A stretch of DNA of 64,000 nucleotides from PALSA-1006 sp964571195 (GCA_964571195.1 CAZNAD010000006.1:1-64000), one strand, 5' to 3'. Counted from the first letter of the stretch, positions 17,464-26,061 are shown. Translations and numbers: made by a program. Notes: generated by a model not told the origin, from the letters alone.

Positions 17464-17952
17464 ATGGCAAATATCCTCAACTTCTTTAAAAGTTTTCTGC
17501 TGCTCGAACTGCTCAAAGGTATGGCAGTGACGGGCAAGCACCTGTTTTCCCACAAGATCACCGTGGAGTACCCGGACGAAAGAACCCCGCAGAGCTTCCG
17601 TTTTCGCGGTCTGCATGCGCAGCGGCGGTATGCCAGCGGCGAAGAGCGTTGCATCGGCTGCAAGCTGTGCGAGGCAGTATGCCCAGCGATGGCGATCAAG
17701 ATCGAAGTCGCAGAGCGTGCCGACGGTTCGCGCCGCACCACACAATACGATATCGACCTGACCAAATGTATCTTCTGCGGTTTCTGCGAAGAGTCCTGCC
17801 CGGTCGATGCCATCGTGGAGACGCGCGTGTTCGAATACCACGGCGAGAAGCGCGGCGACCTGTATTACACCAAACCGATGCTGCTGGCGGTGGGTGACAA
17901 ACACGAAGCGCAGATCGCCAAAGATCGTGCGGCGGATGCCAAATACCGTTAA
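17464..17952 (+). CDS. nuoI: NADH-quinone oxidoreductase subunit I
   Basis: A 162-aa ferredoxin-type subunit carrying clusters N6a and N6b. Two [4Fe-4S] motifs are visible, CIGCKLCEAVCP and CIFCGFCEESCPVDAIVET. The start at 17464 follows GAGAGAG and lies 8 bp after the nuoH stop; a longer in-frame extension would run back into nuoH. It lies 10 bp before nuoJ. Confidence 0.96.
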   Translation: MANILNFFKSFLLLELLKGMAVTGKHLFSHKITVEYPDERTPQSFRFRGLHAQRRYASGEERCIGCKLCEAVCPAMAIKIEVAERADGSRRTTQYDIDLTKCIFCGFCEESCPVDAIVETRVFEYHGEKRGDLYYTKPMLLAVGDKHEAQIAKDRAADAKYR

Positions 17953-17962
17953 GGATCAGGAC

Positions 17963-18598
17963 ATGATAGGTTTAGACACGATAGTTTTCTTTCTCTTCTC
18001 GGCGCTCTCGATCTTCGCGGCGTTGCGCGTCATTACCGCGCGCAACCCGGTGCATGCGGCGCTGTTTCTGGTGCTGGCGTTCTTCAGCATGGCCGGGATA
18101 TGGATGCTGCTGGAAGCCGAGTTCCTGGCGATCACATTGGTGCTGGTCTATGTCGGTGCAGTGATGGTGCTGTTCCTATTCGTGGTGATGATGCTGGATG
18201 TCAATCTGGAGCGTCTGCGCGAGGGATTCTGGCGCTGGTTCCCGGTCGGTGGACTGGTAGCGGCATTGATGGTGTTCGAGATGATCACGGTGCTGGGCGA
18301 CCGCGCGGTCTCCATGACCGGGTCGCAGATCGCCAAACATGCGGCTGACTACAGCAACACCAAAGAATTGGGGCGTCTGATCTATACCGATTATGTCTAT
18401 CCCTTCGAGCTGGCCGCTGTCGTGTTGCTGGTCGCAATCGTTGCGGCGATCGCACTGACGCTGCGCCATCGCCGTGTGCCGAAGAAGCAGGACCCGAGCA
18501 AGCAGGTGCAGGTCAAACGTAACGACCGCGTGCGCCTGATTTCGATGCCGTCATCCAAAAAAATGTCTGCGCAGCCGGATGCTGCCAAGGCAGATTAA
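17963..18598 (+). CDS. nuoJ: NADH-quinone oxidoreductase subunit J
   Basis: A 211-aa membrane subunit with five helices. The conserved region HAALFLVLAFFSMAGIWMLLEAEFLAITLVLVYVGAVMVLFLFVVMMLD holds the helix with the pi-bulge. The start at 17963 is preceded by AAGGATCAGGA. The C-terminal ~45 residues are a basic, low-conservation cytoplasmic tail. Confidence 0.95.
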   Translation: MIGLDTIVFFLFSALSIFAALRVITARNPVHAALFLVLAFFSMAGIWMLLEAEFLAITLVLVYVGAVMVLFLFVVMMLDVNLERLREGFWRWFPVGGLVAALMVFEMITVLGDRAVSMTGSQIAKHAADYSNTKELGRLIYTDYVYPFELAAVVLLVAIVAAIALTLRHRRVPKKQDPSKQVQVKRNDRVRLISMPSSKKMSAQPDAAKAD

Positions 18599-18620
18599 CT
18601 AGAGCAATTCAGGGGGAAGT

Positions 18621-18932
18621 ATGTTGAACCTAAGTCTGTCCCATTATCTGGTATTGAGCGCGCTGCTGTTCGCCATCAGCGTGGTGGGCATCTTCTTGAA
18701 CCGCAAGAACATCATCGTGCTGCTGATGGCCATCGAATTGATGCTGCTGGCGGTCAATACCAATTTCATCGCCTTCTCGCATTATATGGGCGACGTGTCC
18801 GGGCAGATCTTCGTGTTCTTCATTCTCACCGTCGCTGCCGCAGAGGCTGCGATCGGACTGGCTATTCTGGTGGTGCTGTTCCGCAATCTGCGCACCATCA
18901 ATGTAGATGATCTCGGCAGCTTGAAAGGTTGA
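18621..18932 (+). CDS. nuoK: NADH-quinone oxidoreductase subunit K
   Basis: A 103-aa three-helix membrane subunit. It has the proton-channel glutamates in LLMAIELMLLAVN and in AAAEAAIGLAILV. AGGGGGAAGT lies just before the ATG. The stop overlaps the nuoL start region. It is related to the MrpC subunit of cation antiporters. Confidence 0.96.
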   Translation: MLNLSLSHYLVLSALLFAISVVGIFLNRKNIIVLLMAIELMLLAVNTNFIAFSHYMGDVSGQIFVFFILTVAAAEAAIGLAILVVLFRNLRTINVDDLGSLKG

Positions 18933-18937
18933 TGCGC

Positions 18938-20989
18938 ATGGATATGCAGACGCTGTATTTGCTGGTTCCCCTAGCTCCGCTGGTCGGCGCAATCGCCGCC
19001 GGATTGTTCGGCAAGATATTGGGGCGGGAGTGGTCGCACCGCATCACCATTGCGCTGGTGGCCGTTTCGTTCATGGCTGCGCTGGCGATATTCCAGGATG
19101 TGATGGCCGGACACGTGTTCAATGGCACGGTATACAAATGGATGGCCTCCGGTGACACCAGTTTCGAGATCGGTTTCCTGATAGACCGCCTGACCGTGAT
19201 GATGATGCTGGTGGTGACCTTCGTCTCGCTCATGGTGCACATCTACACCATCGGCTACATGCAGGAAGATCCCGGCTACCAGCGTTTCTTCAGCTACATC
19301 TCGCTGTTCACCTTCTCCATGCTGATGCTGGTGATGGCTAACAACTTCATGCAGTTGTTCTTCGGCTGGGAAGCGGTGGGTCTGGTGTCCTACCTGCTGA
19401 TCGGTTTCTGGTACACCCGCCCGACCGCGATCTACGCCAACCTGAAAGCCTTCCTGGTCAACCGCGTCGGTGACTTCGGCTTCCTGTTAGGTATCGGTCT
19501 GGTGCTGATGGTGTTCGGCACGCTCGATTACGCCACCGTGTTCGCCAGTGCGCAGCGTTATGTGAACGACGTCGCGCCCATCCCCGGCGTCACCTGGAAC
19601 CTGATCACCGCCATCTGCATCCTGCTGTTCATCGGCGCGATGGGCAAGAGCGCACAGTTCCCGTTGCACGTTTGGCTGCCCGACTCGATGGAAGGCCCGA
19701 CCCCGATCTCCGCGCTGATCCACGCCGCGACCATGGTGACTGCGGGTATCTTCATGGTGGCACGCATGTCGCCGCTGTTCGAACTGTCCGAGACCGCGTT
19801 GTCCTTCGTCATGGTCATCGGCGCCATCACCGCGCTGTTCATGGGTTTCCTCGGCATCATCCAGAACGACATCAAGCGCGTGGTCGCCTACTCCACCCTG
19901 TCGCAGCTCGGTTACATGACCGTCGCGCTGGGTGCCTCGGCCTACTCGGTCGCCGTGTTCCATCTGATGACGCACGCCTTCTTTAAAGCCTTGCTGTTCC
20001 TGGCGGCGGGTTCGGTCATCATCGCCATGCACCATGACCAGGACATCCGCAACATGGGCGGCCTGAAGAAATACATGCCGATCACCTGGATCACCTCGCT
20101 GATCGGTTCGCTGGCGCTGATCGGCACACCGTTCTTCTCCGGTTTCTATTCCAAGGACAGCATCATCGAAGCGGTCGGCCTGTCGCATCTGCCCGGTTCC
20201 GGCTTTGCGTATTTCGCGGTGGTGGCCGGTGTATTCGTCACGGCGTTCTATTCCTTCCGCATGTATTTCCTCGTGTTCCACGGGGAAGAGCGCTTCGGCA
20301 AGGCGGCACATCATGATGCCCACGCTCCGGCCAAACATGCGGATGCTCACGGTGATGATGCACACGACGACCATGCCAGCCACGACGAACATCACGGTCT
20401 GGCACCGGGACAGAAGCCGCATGAGACACCGTGGGTGGTGACACTGCCGCTGATCCTGCTGGCCATTCCGTCGGTGCTGATCGGTTTCATCACCATCGAG
20501 CCGATGCTGTTCGGCGATTATTTCCTCGGTGCGGTCTTCATCGGCCAAGAACATCATGCGATGGCTGAGTTGCGTGAGGAGTTCCACGGCGCGACTGCGA
20601 TGGCGTTCCACGCATTGACCACGCTGCCGTTCTGGCTGGCAGTGGCAGGGGTGGCCTCGTCATGGTTCTTCTATATGAAGCGTCCTGACATCCCCGCCGC
20701 GATCAAACATCGCTTCGAAGCGATCTATACCCTGCTCGATAACAAATATTATTTCGACCGTTTCAACGACTGGTTCTTCGCGGGCGGTGCTCGCGGGGCG
20801 AGCCGCTTCCTGTGGAAGTTCGGCGATGTGCAACTGATCGACGGGGTGATGGTCAACGGCACCGCCAATCTGGTCGGTCGTGCCGCCGCCGCGTTGCGCA
20901 ACGTGCAGTCCGGTTACATCTATCACTATGCTTTTGCGATGATCATAGGCGTATTCGTCCTGTTGACCGTCCGAACCTGGTTTGAATAA
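18938..20989 (+). CDS. nuoL: NADH-quinone oxidoreductase subunit L
   Basis: A 683-aa antiporter-like proton-pumping subunit with 14-16 helices and the long lateral helix at its C-terminus. Typical stretches are ALIHAATMVTAGIFMVARMSPLF, GIIQNDIKRVVAYSTLSQLGYM and THAFFKALLFLAAGSVI. Three ATGs (18932, 18938, 18944) could serve; 18938 has AAAGG at the best distance. A cytoplasmic-loop insert at about 20305-20400 holds ten histidines in about 30 residues. Confidence 0.95.
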   Translation: MDMQTLYLLVPLAPLVGAIAAGLFGKILGREWSHRITIALVAVSFMAALAIFQDVMAGHVFNGTVYKWMASGDTSFEIGFLIDRLTVMMMLVVTFVSLMVHIYTIGYMQEDPGYQRFFSYISLFTFSMLMLVMANNFMQLFFGWEAVGLVSYLLIGFWYTRPTAIYANLKAFLVNRVGDFGFLLGIGLVLMVFGTLDYATVFASAQRYVNDVAPIPGVTWNLITAICILLFIGAMGKSAQFPLHVWLPDSMEGPTPISALIHAATMVTAGIFMVARMSPLFELSETALSFVMVIGAITALFMGFLGIIQNDIKRVVAYSTLSQLGYMTVALGASAYSVAVFHLMTHAFFKALLFLAAGSVIIAMHHDQDIRNMGGLKKYMPITWITSLIGSLALIGTPFFSGFYSKDSIIEAVGLSHLPGSGFAYFAVVAGVFVTAFYSFRMYFLVFHGEERFGKAAHHDAHAPAKHADAHGDDAHDDHASHDEHHGLAPGQKPHETPWVVTLPLILLAIPSVLIGFITIEPMLFGDYFLGAVFIGQEHHAMAELREEFHGATAMAFHALTTLPFWLAVAGVASSWFFYMKRPDIPAAIKHRFEAIYTLLDNKYYFDRFNDWFFAGGARGASRFLWKFGDVQLIDGVMVNGTANLVGRAAAALRNVQSGYIYHYAFAMIIGVFVLLTVRTWFE

Positions 20990-21019
20990 AGTCGCCGCAG
21001 AATACTGAAGGATATGAGC

Positions 21020-22504
21020 ATGATTTTTGGATTCCCCGTGTTAAGCGTCGCCATCTGGCTCCCGATCATCTTCGGTGTGCTGGTATTGGCGACGGGAAAT
21101 GACCGCAATGCGCCGCTGGCGCGTTATATCGCCCTGGTCGGCGCGATACTGGGCTTCTTGGTGACCTTGCCGCTGTACACCGGCTTCGACAAGACCACCA
21201 GCGCGATGCAGTTCGTCGAGATGCAGGACTGGATCACCCGCTTCAACATTCATTACCACCTCGGTGTGGACGGCATCTCCATGCTGTTCGTCCTGCTCAA
21301 CAGTTTCTTCACACCGCTGGTGGTGATCGCCGGCTGGAAAGTGATCGAGAAGCGCGTGGCGCAATACATGGCCGCATTCCTCATCATGTCGGGTCTGGTC
21401 AACGGCGTGTTCGCCTCGCTGGATGCCGTGTTGTTCTACGTGTATTGGGAAGCGATGCTGATCCCGATGTTCATCATCATCGGTGTGTGGGGCGGCCCGA
21501 ATCGTGTTTATGCGGCGGTCAAGTTCTTCCTCTATACCTTGCTCGGTTCGCTGTTGATGCTGGTGGCGTTGCTGTACCTGTATTACCAGTCCGGCGGCAG
21601 CTTCGAGATCCTCGACTACCACCAGATGCCCATCCCGATGACGGCACAGATACTGGTGTTCATCGCCTTCTTCATGGCCTTCTCGGTGAAAGTGCCGATG
21701 TTCCCGGTGCATACCTGGTTGCCGGATGCCCACGTCGAAGCGCCCACCGGCGGTTCCGTGGTGCTGGCGGCGATCATGCTGAAAGTCGGTGCCTACGGTT
21801 TCCTGCGTTTCTCCATGCCCATCGCCCCCGATGCCAGCCATAGCCTGTCCGGCGTGATGATCACCCTGTCGCTGATCGCGGTGGTGTACATTGGCCTGGT
21901 GGCGCTGACTCAGGCCGACATGAAGAAGCTGGTGGCTTATTCCTCCATCTCGCATATGGGTTTCGTCACGCTTGGTTTCTTCATCTTCAACGCCTACGGT
22001 ATCGAAGGTGCGCTGTTGCAGATGATATCGCACGGTTTTGTGGCGGGCGCATTGTTCCTGTGTATCGGCGTGTTGTATGACCGTGTGCATTCGCGCCAGA
22101 TCGTCGATTACGGCGGTGTGGCCAACAAGATGCCGGTGTTCGCGGCGTTCTTCATGCTGTTCGCCATGGCCAACAGCGGCTTGCCCGGCACCAGCGGTTT
22201 CGTCGGCGAGTTCCTGGTCATCATGGGCGCGGTCAAGGCCAATTTCTGGTTCGCCTTCCTGGCCGCCAGCACCCTGATCTTCGGCGCGGCCTACACCTTG
22301 TGGATGTACAAGCGCGTGATCTTCGGTGTGGTCACCAACGACCATGTCGCGCATCTGCACGATATCGACTTGCGCGAGAAGCTGATTCTGGGTGTGCTGG
22401 CGATCACCGTGCTGGGCATGGGCCTGTACCCGTTGCCGTTCAGTGAGATCCTGCATGTGTCGGTGAACGACCTGCTGGTCCACCTTGCCCGTTCCAAGTT
22501 ATAA
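21020..22504 (+). CDS. nuoM: NADH-quinone oxidoreductase subunit M
   Basis: A 494-aa antiporter-like proton-pumping subunit. It has the conserved EAMLIPMFIIIGVWGG with its key glutamate, KVPMFPVHTWLPDAHVEAPTGGSV, and ADMKKLVAYSSISHMGFV. GAAGGA ends 7 nt before the ATG at 21020, whereas the upstream ATG at 21014 would leave only 1 nt, so I prefer 21020. Confidence 0.96.
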   Translation: MIFGFPVLSVAIWLPIIFGVLVLATGNDRNAPLARYIALVGAILGFLVTLPLYTGFDKTTSAMQFVEMQDWITRFNIHYHLGVDGISMLFVLLNSFFTPLVVIAGWKVIEKRVAQYMAAFLIMSGLVNGVFASLDAVLFYVYWEAMLIPMFIIIGVWGGPNRVYAAVKFFLYTLLGSLLMLVALLYLYYQSGGSFEILDYHQMPIPMTAQILVFIAFFMAFSVKVPMFPVHTWLPDAHVEAPTGGSVVLAAIMLKVGAYGFLRFSMPIAPDASHSLSGVMITLSLIAVVYIGLVALTQADMKKLVAYSSISHMGFVTLGFFIFNAYGIEGALLQMISHGFVAGALFLCIGVLYDRVHSRQIVDYGGVANKMPVFAAFFMLFAMANSGLPGTSGFVGEFLVIMGAVKANFWFAFLAASTLIFGAAYTLWMYKRVIFGVVTNDHVAHLHDIDLREKLILGVLAITVLGMGLYPLPFSEILHVSVNDLLVHLARSKL

Positions 22505-22542
22505 CCTGTCGCTAAATCGAGCCATTGGCAATTGAGGAAAAT

Positions 22543-23991
22543 ATGAGTTTCTTGTCCGCCCTGTTTCCCGCCTACGCAGAGATATTCCTGCTGGTGATGG
22601 TGAGTGTGATCCTGATCGCCGATCTGTTCACCTCCGGCCGCACCAAAACCGTGACCTACCTGCTGGTGCAACTCACCTTGCTGGGCTGTTCCCTGATCAC
22701 CGTGGCGACTCACCAGCACGGCATCACCTACCTGTTCAACGGCATGTACGTGGACGACCTGATGTCCGATGTGCTCAAGCTGCTCAGTTATCTGGCCGTC
22801 TCCATGATGCTGGTCTACTCGCGCAGTTATCTACTGGCGCGCGGCCTGTTCTCCGGTGAATTTCTGGCGCTGGTGCTGTTCTCCCTGCTGGGCATGATGG
22901 TGATGATCTCGGCCAGCCACTTCATCACGCTCTATCTCGGTTTGGAACTGCTGTCGCTCAGCCTGTATGCCATGGTCGCGTTGCAGCGTGATTCCGCCGT
23001 CGCCACCGAAGCCGCGATGAAATATTTCATCCTGGGTGCGTTGGCCTCCGGCCTGCTGTTGTACGGGATGTCCATGTTGTACGGTGCCACCGGCACGCTG
23101 GATGTGCGCGCCATCACCGGCGCGATCCAGGAAGGCACGGCCAGCAACGCATTGCTGGTGTTCGGTCTGGTGTTCGTGGTGGCCGGTCTGGCGTTCAAGC
23201 TCGGTGCAGTGCCTTTCCACATGTGGGTACCCGATGTCTATCAGGGCGCGCCGACCGCGATGACCATGCTCATCGGTACCGCTCCCAAGCTGGCCGCGTT
23301 TGCGTTTGTCATGCGTATCCTGGTCGAAGGCCTGCAACCATTGATGGTGCACTGGTCCGGGATGCTGGTCATTCTGGCGGTGTTGTCGATGGCCGTGGGT
23401 AACATCAGCGCCATCGCGCAGACCAATCTGAAGCGTATGTTCGCCTACTCGACCATCGCCCACATGGGCTTCCTGCTGGTCGGCGTGTTGAGCGGCGGCA
23501 TCGAGGGTTACGGCTCGGCCATGTTCTACGCCGTGGTCTATGTGCTGATGAGTCTGGGTGGTTTCGGCATGATCATGCTGCTGTCGCGCGAAGGCTTCGA
23601 AGCCGACAACCTGAACGACTTCAAGGGACTCAACCAGCGCAGCCCGTGGCTCGCGTTCATGATGTTGCTGCTGATGTTCTCGATGGCGGGTGTGCCGCCG
23701 ACCGTGGGCTTCTACGCCAAATTCTCGGTGCTCAACGCCGCCGTACAAGCCGGACACATCCCTCTGGTCATCATGGCGGTATTGTTCTCGCTGATCGGCG
23801 CGTTCTACTACCTGCGTATCGTCAAACTGATGTACTTCGATGCGCCGGAAAGCCACGAGCGTATCTACATGCAACCCGACAGCAGCCTGCTTATCTCCAT
23901 CAACGGGCTGGCCGTGCTGGCGCTGGGCATCCTGCCCGGCACCCTGATGTCGGTGTGCGCCGTCTCGGTACAACAGTCACTGCTGCATTGA
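22543..23991 (+). CDS. nuoN: NADH-quinone oxidoreductase subunit N
   Basis: A 482-aa antiporter-like proton-pumping subunit, last of the 14 nuo genes. It has ELLSLSLYAMVALQRDSAVATEAAMKYFILGALASG, KLGAVPFHMWVPDVYQGAPT and QTNLKRMFAYSTIAHMGFLL. TTGAGGAAAAT precedes the ATG at 22543. An intrinsic terminator follows immediately. Confidence 0.96.
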   Translation: MSFLSALFPAYAEIFLLVMVSVILIADLFTSGRTKTVTYLLVQLTLLGCSLITVATHQHGITYLFNGMYVDDLMSDVLKLLSYLAVSMMLVYSRSYLLARGLFSGEFLALVLFSLLGMMVMISASHFITLYLGLELLSLSLYAMVALQRDSAVATEAAMKYFILGALASGLLLYGMSMLYGATGTLDVRAITGAIQEGTASNALLVFGLVFVVAGLAFKLGAVPFHMWVPDVYQGAPTAMTMLIGTAPKLAAFAFVMRILVEGLQPLMVHWSGMLVILAVLSMAVGNISAIAQTNLKRMFAYSTIAHMGFLLVGVLSGGIEGYGSAMFYAVVYVLMSLGGFGMIMLLSREGFEADNLNDFKGLNQRSPWLAFMMLLLMFSMAGVPPTVGFYAKFSVLNAAVQAGHIPLVIMAVLFSLIGAFYYLRIVKLMYFDAPESHERIYMQPDSSLLISINGLAVLALGILPGTLMSVCAVSVQQSLLH

Positions 23992-23996
23992 TCCTG

Positions 23997-24022
23997 CGGG
24001 GCGCGTTCTGCGCCCCGTTTTT
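23997..24022 (+). terminator. intrinsic terminator of the nuo operon
   Basis: CGGGGCGC (23997-24004) and GCGCCCCG (24010-24017) form a perfect 8-bp stem with a 5-nt loop, followed at once by TTTTT. It starts 6 nt after the nuoN stop. Confidence 0.92.
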
Positions 24023-24085
24023 CACATCGCCGAGTTTGATTGTGGAAATGCCTCTCTTGAGCAGGAGAGGCATTTGCCGATGTGA
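24022..24085. repeat. nested palindrome downstream of the nuo terminator
   Basis: The inner arms AAATGCCTCTC (24046-24056) and GAGAGGCATTT (24065-24075) are perfect 11-mers with an 8-nt loop. The outer arms TCACATCG (24022-24029) and CGATGTGA (24078-24085) are perfect 8-mers. The outer left arm begins in the terminator T-run. A near-perfect 20-bp palindrome (GCGCAT at 24104-24109, ATGCGC at 24118-24123) lies just beyond. Confidence 0.65.
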
Positions 24086-24132
24086 CTCCGTCGAACCATA
24101 ACTGCGCATTCCTAGGGATGCGCTGAATTAAT

Positions 24133-24221
24133 CCCCTCTCCCTCGGGGAGAGGGTTAGGGTGAGGGAATAACACTTTGATTCGCAGCCCTCACCCCAACC
24201 CTCCCCCAGAGGGGGAGGGAG
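24133..24221. repeat. dispersed palindromic repeat, copy A
   Basis: Two hairpins in tandem. The left (24133-24154) is CCCCTCTCCC with GGGGAGAGGG, followed by TTAGGGTGAGGG. The right (24187-24220) is CCCTCACCCCAACCCTCCCCC with GGGGGAGGG. The same design recurs at 37991-38073 and 43233-43326. It fills the space between the nuo terminator and the higBA promoter and has no coding capacity of its own. Confidence 0.75.
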
Positions 24222-24288
24222 CAAAACCGAATAAATCAGTGCTTCCCTAATTTCCCTCGGTTAGCTGCCCCTGAATTGCAAAATATCC

Positions 24289-24316
24289 TTGCACCAATAT
24301 ATCAATTGGATATACT
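24289..24316 (+). promoter_or_regulatory. higBA promoter with overlapping dyad
   Basis: TTGCAC (24289-24294), 16 bp, then TATACT (24311-24316). The dyad CCAAT/ATTGG (24294-24298 and 24305-24309), extended outward by ATATCC (24283-24288) and GGATAT (24308-24313), lies between and over these elements. That is where an antitoxin autorepressor would bind. The -10 ends 6 nt before the higB ATG, which implies a leaderless or nearly leaderless transcript. Confidence 0.6.
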
Positions 24317-24322
24317 TTGCGC

Positions 24323-24625
24323 ATGCACATCATTTCTATCAAGATGCTTCGCGAGTTCTGGCTAAAACATCCAGAAGCCGAGAAGGTGTTGCGTGAGTGG
24401 CATTCGGTCGTTGAACACGCCGAATTTGCTGATTTCAATCATGTGCGGGAATTCTTCAATTCCGCCGATTACGTGCCTCCGTATACGGTGTTTGATATTG
24501 GCGGCAATAACTATCGCTTGGTGGTGATAGTCAGATACAGATTCAAGAAAATCTTTGTGCATAAAGTCATGACACATCGTGAATATGACGATTGGAACAA
24601 GTTGTACCGGAAAGGCAGGGGATAA
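24323..24625 (+). CDS. higB: HigB-type toxin (mRNA interferase)
   Basis: A 100-aa RelE-superfamily HigB toxin. It opens MHIISIKMLREFWLKHPEAEKVLREWHSVV and continues FNSADYVPPYTVFDIGGNNYRLVVIVRYRFKKIFVHKVMTHREYDDW, which is the characteristic pattern of ribosome-dependent HigB interferases (basic core strand plus C-terminal HREYD). Toxin first, antitoxin second is the usual hig order. It lies 1 bp before higA. Visibly lower GC than the nuo genes suggests acquisition. Confidence 0.88.
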   Translation: MHIISIKMLREFWLKHPEAEKVLREWHSVVEHAEFADFNHVREFFNSADYVPPYTVFDIGGNNYRLVVIVRYRFKKIFVHKVMTHREYDDWNKLYRKGRG

Positions 24626-24626
24626 C

Positions 24627-25055
24627 ATGCGTGCGACACACATTCAGTTTGATATGAGAGCGATACAAGCCTCTTGGCAGGCATTCGATGAGATGGCGCA
24701 TCTTCGTCCTATCCAAAATGAAAAAGAATATGACCGGATGGTTGTGCTCATGAATTCACTGTTGGAGGTGATCGGTGATAATGAAAGCCATCCACTGGAT
24801 GGTTTGCTGAATCTGGTGGGGGACATGGTGTCGAAATACGAACAAGAACACCATGCCATCGAGGCGGCCACACCTAACGATGCCCTGCGCTTTTTAATGG
24901 AGGCGCGCGGCTTAAAGCAAGATGACCTAGCCGCAGTTGTGCCACAAAGTAATTTGTCGGCCATCTTGGCGGGGAAGCGCAAGATCAGCGCAACGCTGGC
25001 AGGAAAACTCGGCAAGTTCTTCGGCATTAGCCCCGCTATATTCGTGCCGCATTAA
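24627..25055 (+). CDS. higA: HigA-type antitoxin, HTH regulator
   Basis: A 142-aa antitoxin with a C-terminal Xre-type helix-turn-helix (about 85-135: DALRFLMEARGLKQDDLAAVV...NLSAILAGKRKISATLAGKL). The N-terminal region of about 80 residues, including PIQNEKEYDRMVVLMNSLLEVIGDN, is typical of the longer HigA class. AAAGGCAGGGG precedes the ATG at 24627, and the gene is coupled to higB. It should neutralise HigB and repress the promoter at 24289-24316. Confidence 0.88.
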   Translation: MRATHIQFDMRAIQASWQAFDEMAHLRPIQNEKEYDRMVVLMNSLLEVIGDNESHPLDGLLNLVGDMVSKYEQEHHAIEAATPNDALRFLMEARGLKQDDLAAVVPQSNLSAILAGKRKISATLAGKLGKFFGISPAIFVPH

Positions 25056-25153
25056 GGTTCGCAGGCCCAGCAGGATCTATGGCTGCGCAACTACCCAATA
25101 CAAGGGCACTCCCCCAAAGTGGTCACTGCTGTAGGTGATAGCTAATCCTCGCG

Positions 25154-25162
25154 TGTTATCAT
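25154..25162 (+). promoter_or_regulatory. extended -10 promoter of hslO
   Basis: TGTTATCAT is an extended -10 (TG, 1 nt, TATCAT). The expected start of transcription is about 25168-25170, and the hslO ATG is at 25171. No -35 of quality and no Shine-Dalgarno sequence are visible. Confidence 0.45.
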
Positions 25163-25170
25163 CGCGCGCC

Positions 25171-26049
25171 ATGAAAAACCACTCCGATTCCTTACGCCGC
25201 TTCCTGTTTGAACACGCGCCGGTGCGCGGCGAACTGGTCCATCTTGACCAGACCTGGCGCAGTGTCATCGAGCGCCACAACTATCCCGATGTGTTGCGCG
25301 ACCTCATGGGCGAGCTTTCTGCTGCCGCCGTGTTGCTGGCGGCCACACTCAAGTTGAAAGGTTCTCTGGTGTTGCAGATACACGGCAAAGCCGCGCTAAA
25401 ACTGCTGGTGGTGGAATGCACCGGCAATCTGGAGCTGCGTGCCACCGCGAAATGGGAAGGCGAGTTGGGGCGGGGGACGTTGCATGAGCTGGTTGGTGAG
25501 GGACGCTTCGTCATCACGCTCGATCCCAAAGACGGCAACCAGGCTTATCAGGGTATCGTGGCCCTGGAAGGTGAAAGTGTCGCCGAGATATTGCAGAACT
25601 ACATGGCGCGTTCGGAGCAACTGGATACGCGCATGTGGCTGGCGGCGGACGGGCAACAGGCGGCGGGTATGTTGTTGCAGCGATTGCCCGAACAGAAGAG
25701 TCAGGATGCCGATGCCTTTGATCGGGCCTGTCAGCTCGGTGCCACGCTCAAGCGTGAAGAGTTGTTGTCCGTACCGGCGAACGAATTGATCCATCGGCTG
25801 TATCACGAAGAAGACATCCGTTTGTTCGAGGCTCAGAACGTGACGTTCAACTGCACCTGCTCGCGCGACAACGTGGCGCGCATGTTGAAGATGCTGGGGC
25901 GGGAGGAGGTGGGGGATATCCTCGCCGAACGCGGCGAGATCGAGGTGTTCTGCGAATTCTGCAACGAACGCTACACCTTCGATTCCATCGATGCGGAAGC
26001 GGTGTTCGTCGATGCGGTGTTGAACACAAGCAACGAGACACGGCACTGA
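25171..26049 (+). CDS. hslO: redox-regulated holdase chaperone Hsp33
   Basis: A 292-aa cytoplasmic chaperone activated by oxidation. The C-terminal zinc switch is complete, with FNCTCSRDNV (CxC) and EVFCEFCNERY (CxxC). The N-terminal core contains MGELSAAAVLLAATLKLKGSLVLQIHG, a Hsp33 hallmark. The start at 25171 removes 12 unconserved residues of the longer reading frame. It is followed 12 bp later by an aldo/keto reductase. Confidence 0.95.
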   Translation: MKNHSDSLRRFLFEHAPVRGELVHLDQTWRSVIERHNYPDVLRDLMGELSAAAVLLAATLKLKGSLVLQIHGKAALKLLVVECTGNLELRATAKWEGELGRGTLHELVGEGRFVITLDPKDGNQAYQGIVALEGESVAEILQNYMARSEQLDTRMWLAADGQQAAGMLLQRLPEQKSQDADAFDRACQLGATLKREELLSVPANELIHRLYHEEDIRLFEAQNVTFNCTCSRDNVARMLKMLGREEVGDILAERGEIEVFCEFCNERYTFDSIDAEAVFVDAVLNTSNETRH

Positions 26050-26061
26050 GCGAGTGGTGCA

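Noticed and set aside
21041..22483. 480-codon open frame on the minus strand opposite nuoM
   Set aside because: It is His/Gln/Arg-rich, the usual shadow of a GC-rich membrane-protein gene. The plus strand encodes unmistakable NuoM. Similar long antisense frames over nuoD, nuoF-nuoG, nuoL, nuoN, pstA and uup were rejected for the same reason.
24022..24221. CRISPR array
   Set aside because: Several palindromes are present but there are no regularly spaced identical repeats with unique spacers.
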